From Ailurus styani (Eukaryota; Chordata; Mammalia; Carnivora; Ailuridae), in the NCBI GenBank assembly GCA_002007465.1, contig LNAC01000032.1, positions 5,193,653-5,257,652 of the forward strand: a DNA stretch of 64,000 nt, written 5' to 3'. The number at the start of each line of letters is the position of its first letter. Position 1 is the first letter of the stretch. The translations under genes were made by a program, and so were the position numbers. The notes below the pieces were generated by a model. The model worked only from the letters and a program-made list of their open reading frames with translations, did not search any database and was not told the origin of the DNA. Below are positions 60,588 through 64,000 of the stretch, one piece after another.

Positions 60588-61486
60588 TGTTATGGTCCAC
60601 ATGTTTGTGTCCCCTCAATATTTAAAATTTCAATACATTGAAATCCCAATGCCTATAGAGATGGTATTAGGAGGGGGGTTCTTTGGGAGGTGATTAAGTC
60701 ATGAAGATGGAGCTTTCATGAATGGGATTAATGTTTTTTAATTGTTGGAATATAATGTTAGTTTCAGATGTACAACATAGTGATTTGACAATTTTATACA
60801 TTAATCAATGCTCCCCTGATAAGTATAGTTACCATGTCTCACCACACAGTATTGCTATAATATTGACTATATTCCCTGTGCAGGACTTTTCATCTCTGTG
60901 ATGAATTTATTTTATAAAGGGAAGTTGATACCTCCTAATCCCTTTCTCTTATTTGTATGTCTTCTTTGGTAAAATGTCTATTCAGTCCTTAGACCATTTT
61001 TAATATGGGTGTATTTTGTTACTGAGTTGAATGAGATCCTTACATATTTTCAATACTATTTCCTTATCTGATATGTAGTGCACAATATTTTCTTCCATTC
61101 TGTAGTTTTTCTTTACATTTTGTTGTTGGTTTTCTTGCACAAGCTTTTTATATTGACATAATACCACTTGTTTATTTTTCCTTTGTTGACTGTCCTTTTA
61201 GGGTCATACTCAATATACCATTGTCAAGACCAATGTCAAAAAATTTTTGGTGTCATATAAAAAATCTTTGTTAAGACTAATGTCTTATGAAAGCTAGTAA
61301 ACAGAATTCCCTAGCCCCTTCTACTATGTGAGGACACAGAAAAAAGATGGTTGTGAACCAAGAAGCAGGCCAGACACTAGATTGGCCTGTTTCCAGCCTC
61401 TGGAACTGTGAGGTATACATTTACGTTGCTTATAAGCTTCCCAGTATATGGTATTTTGTTTTAGCAGCCCAAACAGTAAGGAAGCA
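60588..61486 (+). repeat. MaLR-type LTR (MST/MLT1 group) split by an L1
   Basis: Left part (60588-60738): tgttatggtccacatgtttg, attgaaatcccaatgcctat, aggtgattaagtcatgaaga, catgaatgggattaatg. Right part (from 61275): atgtgaggacacagaaaaaa, ccagcctctggaactgtgag, gtattttgttttagcagccc. It is one LTR in sense orientation, interrupted by an L1 piece. Confidence 0.8.
60739..61274 (-). mobile_element. Truncated, internally deleted L1 nested in LTR
   Basis: 3'UTR antisense text (gttagtttcagatgtacaac, atagtgatttgacaatttta) followed directly by ORF2 C-terminal antisense text (tatgtcttctttggtaaaat, tatttccttatctgatatgt, cattctgtagtttttcttta, attgtcaagaccaatgtcaa). Target-site duplication gattaatgttttt (60726-60738) and gactaatgtctta (61275-61287). 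Confidence 0.8.
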
Positions 61487-61489
61487 ACT

Positions 61490-62095
61490 TAATATCCTCA
61501 TAAAGTTCCTGTTCTCTGTTTTCGAGGGAGGATTCCTGCTCTTCTCTTCCCTTTATAATATAACCCACGACAATGCATTCACTGTAGGGGCTACTTGTAA
61601 CACAGCATTATGGTAGGGAAAAAAATGTGCTACTAATTTCCAATTACATTTTATAATCTGGGGGAATGTTAAAATATTTAATAACCAAATAGGGGCACCT
61701 ATGTCCCACATTCCAACTGATAGCCCATATCAGCCCCACATGTGTAGCCATGAATAGTAACAGTAGACTCAAACTGTCCAGTGTGTACTTTCCAACTAAC
61801 TACATAGATGTTTTTATAATATCAGGATGTGCATGAATAAGAAGGAAAGAGAATCTGAAGGATTTCACTACTCAATGTGAACTGGTTGGAGAAATATCCT
61901 CTGTGACACAAGTGAACTTTTGATTAGTTTTTATATCCAAATATTGCTTTCCTTTTCCCTATCAGTAAGGAAAAATTCCCGGTTCCTTAAATGACATAAT
62001 AAGTGAAGTTTTAATCCTATACCTAAAAGAGTAACAGTATAGTAATTGGAGGTTTGTCTGCCTATACATCAAATATTTTTAAATATATGTGGTGA
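61490..62095. other. Non-coding, nothing recognised
   Basis: No gene or named repeat. Confidence 0.4.
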
Positions 62096-62098
62096 CAG

Positions 62099-62313
62099 AG
62101 GTACCTACGTGATTTAGTTGGTTAAGCATCTGCCTTTAACTCAGGTCATGATCTAGGAGTCCGGGGATCGAGCCCCTCATTGGGCTCCCAGCCCAGCAAA
62201 GAATCTGCTTCTCCTTCTGCCCCTCATCCCTCTCATGCTCTCTCTCTCTTTCTCCTCTCTCTCTTTCTCTCTATCTCCTTCACTTTCTCTCTCTCTTAAA
62301 ATCTTTAAAAAAA
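62099..62313 (+). mobile_element. Older CAN-SINE
   Basis: Head ggtacctacgtgatttagtt (consensus cctgggtggctcagt, so several changes), gatctaggagtccggggatc, gagcccctcattgggctccc, a long CT-rich stretch and a short A tail. It is diverged and has no clear duplication. Confidence 0.9.
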
Positions 62314-62376
62314 GATTCATAACAACTTTTACTTTGGTAAACATTTAATTTAAAAAATCACAGGAGATAGAAGCGG

Positions 62377-62387
62377 CAAGATGGCAG
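62377..62387 (+). promoter_or_regulatory. Decayed YY1-type site at L1 5' end
   Basis: CAAGATGGCAG, differing from the CAAGATGGCGG of the intact L1 by loss of the CpG. Confidence 0.65.
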
Positions 62388-63958
62388 AGGATTAGGAGAC
62401 CAATTATCATCAGGTCCCAGAAATTCACCCAGATAGCTATCAAACCTACAAATTGAACACCTACAAATTCTACAGGAGATCAAAGAGAAGAAGAGCAGCA
62501 ATTTTAGGAACAGAAAATCAACCATTTTCTGGAAGGTAGGAAGTGCAGAGAAGTGAATCTGAAGCGACAGGAAGATAGACCCCAGGGGGAGGGGCCGGCT
62601 CTCGGCAAGTGCAAGAGCAGCGGAGCAGACTTGGAACTGTTAGAAGTCGGCTCCACTGAGGGTCGTCGCTCCAGAGGCCAAGCGGGGGGTGAAGCCCTCA
62701 CGGGGACCGTGTGGTCTCAGGACCCACGGGGACACAAAAAGACCAGTGGTGTCTGAGTGTGACAGAGCTCCCAGGTATCAGAGAGAAGCCTATGGGAGAG
62801 ATGGAGCCGAGTTAAGAAGGTGTCTCTCAGCTCGGGGTTACCTTGGGCCATGATCTAAAGCACAGTCAGGCAACTGCTCTGTAAGCGGGGACCCCAAAGG
62901 CAGCAGACCCAGAGAGACCCCTCCTTCCTCCTCCAGGAGGAGCAGGTGTGAGTGGCTGCAGGAATCTGCCGGGTTCAGAGATTCTAACCGGGCCTCGCAC
63001 CAGAGATAGAAATGCTGGGTCACAGGCCAGATGAGCTTAGAGCTCTGCTGGCGACCAGGGAGATGGGGGGGGGGTGCGTGGGTTGGGGGGTGGGGATGGA
63101 CTGCTTTTCTCTGAGGGTGCACTGAGGAGTGAGACCCGGAGCTCTAGGCTCCTCCAGGTTGGAGACTGGGAGGCTGCCATTTTAGGTCCCATCCTCCAAA
63201 GCCGTCTGGAAAGCGTTCAGGGAACAAAAGCTCCCAAGAGTGAACCCGAGCTGATTACTTAGCCTGGCCCCTGGCAAGGGCGGTGCGATTCAGCCTTGGG
63301 CAAAGACACTTGAGAATCACAGCAACAGGCCCCTCCCCTAGAAGACCAGAAAAAAACATCCAGCCAAAGCCAAGTTCAAGAGCACTGAGAATTGTGGAAC
63401 TCCGGAGCTAGGGGAAAGCAATGCAGAGAATTAATGGCTTTTTCCCCATGATTCTTTAGTCGTTCAAAGTTAAATTCTTTGAATTTTATTTTTTTCTTAC
63501 TCTTTTCTTTTAAATTTTTTCCTTTTTCCTATTTTAACATTTTTAACTATTATGTCTTATCAACACTTTTTAATCTTTTTAAATTTTCATTGTTATAGTC
63601 ATATTTTATCCCTTCATTGTATTTAACCTTATTTTTTGTATACATGTAGGGTCTGTTCAATTCTCCAGTCTAATAGATAGAGATAGAGATAGAAAGATAG
63701 ATATAGAGATAGAGTCAGAGACAGAGAGATATAGAAACAGAAATAGATAATATAGATATAGGATTTTGTTTTTTTGTTTTTTGTTTTTTTGATTTGTTTT
63801 TGTTTGTTTGATTTTTGTTTTTTGTTTTTTGGTTTTTTTACTCTTTCTTTTCTCCCCAGTTCCAGGTCTCTTCTGAGTAGGTTAGTGTATATTTTTCTGG
63901 GGTCATTGCTACCTTTTAGTATTTTGTTCTCTCATCCATCTATTCTTATCTGCATAAA

Positions 63959-64000
63959 ATGACAAGGCAGAAGAAATCAGCACAGAAAAAAAAAAAAAAA
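63959..64000 (+). CDS. ORF1: LINE-1 ORF1p, first 14 codons (partial)
   Basis: Begins MTRQKKSAQK, matching MTRRKISTQK of the intact ORF1, with the same ATG context. The last 15 bases are all A, where the intact copy has a much shorter run followed by GAACAAGAG. The frame beyond cannot be judged. An A-run expansion would add lysines or shift the frame. Confidence 0.75.
   Translation, partial: MTRQKKSAQKKKKK

Larger units (their letters stand above)
62370..64000 (+). mobile_element. L1: Second L1, 5' part, cut by the window end
   Basis: Starts aagcggcaagatggcagagg, the same 5' terminus as the minus-strand L1. A 5'UTR of about 1.59 kb with the same module order (GC-rich region, simple repeat at about 63670-63755, T-rich block at about 63768-63840) leads to the ORF1 start at 63959. 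Many CpGs of the other copy appear here as CA or TG, so this copy is older or of a sister subfamily. The 3' part lies outside the window. Confidence 0.93.

Noticed and set aside
1..64000. CRISPR array, bacterial operon, phage or plasmid features
   Set aside because: Regularly spaced repeats with unique spacers are absent, and the repeat content is that of a mammalian nuclear genome.

Overview
This is a piece of a mammalian nuclear genome. The many tRNA-derived CAN-SINE copies are carnivore-specific, and their detail (an A/B-box head, a CT-rich middle containing CTGCCTGCCTCTCTGCC-type blocks, and an AAATAAATAAAATCTT tail) fits an arctoid carnivore, most likely a mustelid. The species is an inference. 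I see no host protein-coding exon, rRNA, tRNA gene or CRISPR array. The window reads as intergenic or deep intronic DNA of ordinary AT content, built from layers of transposable elements of different ages.

Left part (1-9,800). After about 2 kb of mostly unassigned DNA there is a full-length LINE-1 on the minus strand (about 2,173-8,922) inside an imperfect target-site duplication. It has a CpG-rich 5'UTR with a YY1-type site at its start, an open 305-aa ORF1, an open 1271-aa ORF2 with all endonuclease, reverse-transcriptase and C-terminal Cys/His landmarks in place, a G-rich 3'UTR and an A-rich tail. It is the only feature with convincing coding capacity and could be mobile or only recently inactive. 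The two proteins would act together: ORF1p coats the RNA, and ORF2p nicks the target and copies the RNA into it. A young CAN-SINE with a perfect 16-bp duplication lies just downstream.

Middle part (9,800-62,000). This holds old MIR and L2 relics, old L1M fragments, MaLR/ERV-type LTR remnants, hAT DNA-transposon fossils and further CAN-SINEs. Several show readable insertion order: a CAN-SINE inside a MIR, a MaLR LTR inside an old L1, an L1 inside a MaLR LTR, and an LTR inside an L2. Around 31.9-33.8 kb three hAT-derived elements lie almost end to end, including a 1.4-kb piece with recognisable transposase coding on the minus strand. A pair of related blocks of about 105 bp (47.8 and 49.3 kb) belongs to no family I can name. 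Some repeat-poor stretches, mainly 35.8-37.3, 40.3-41.1 and 44.2-44.7 kb, are the best places to look for conserved non-coding elements.

Right edge (62,370-64,000). A second L1 of a related subfamily starts on the plus strand, head-to-head with the first and about 53 kb from it. Its 5'UTR is complete but has lost CpGs, and ORF1 starts 42 bp before the window ends inside a run of at least 15 A.

Repeat family names come from remembered consensus patterns read by eye. Class-level calls (L1, L2, MIR, CAN-SINE, hAT, LTR) are much safer than subfamily names, and the boundaries of old relics are approximate.
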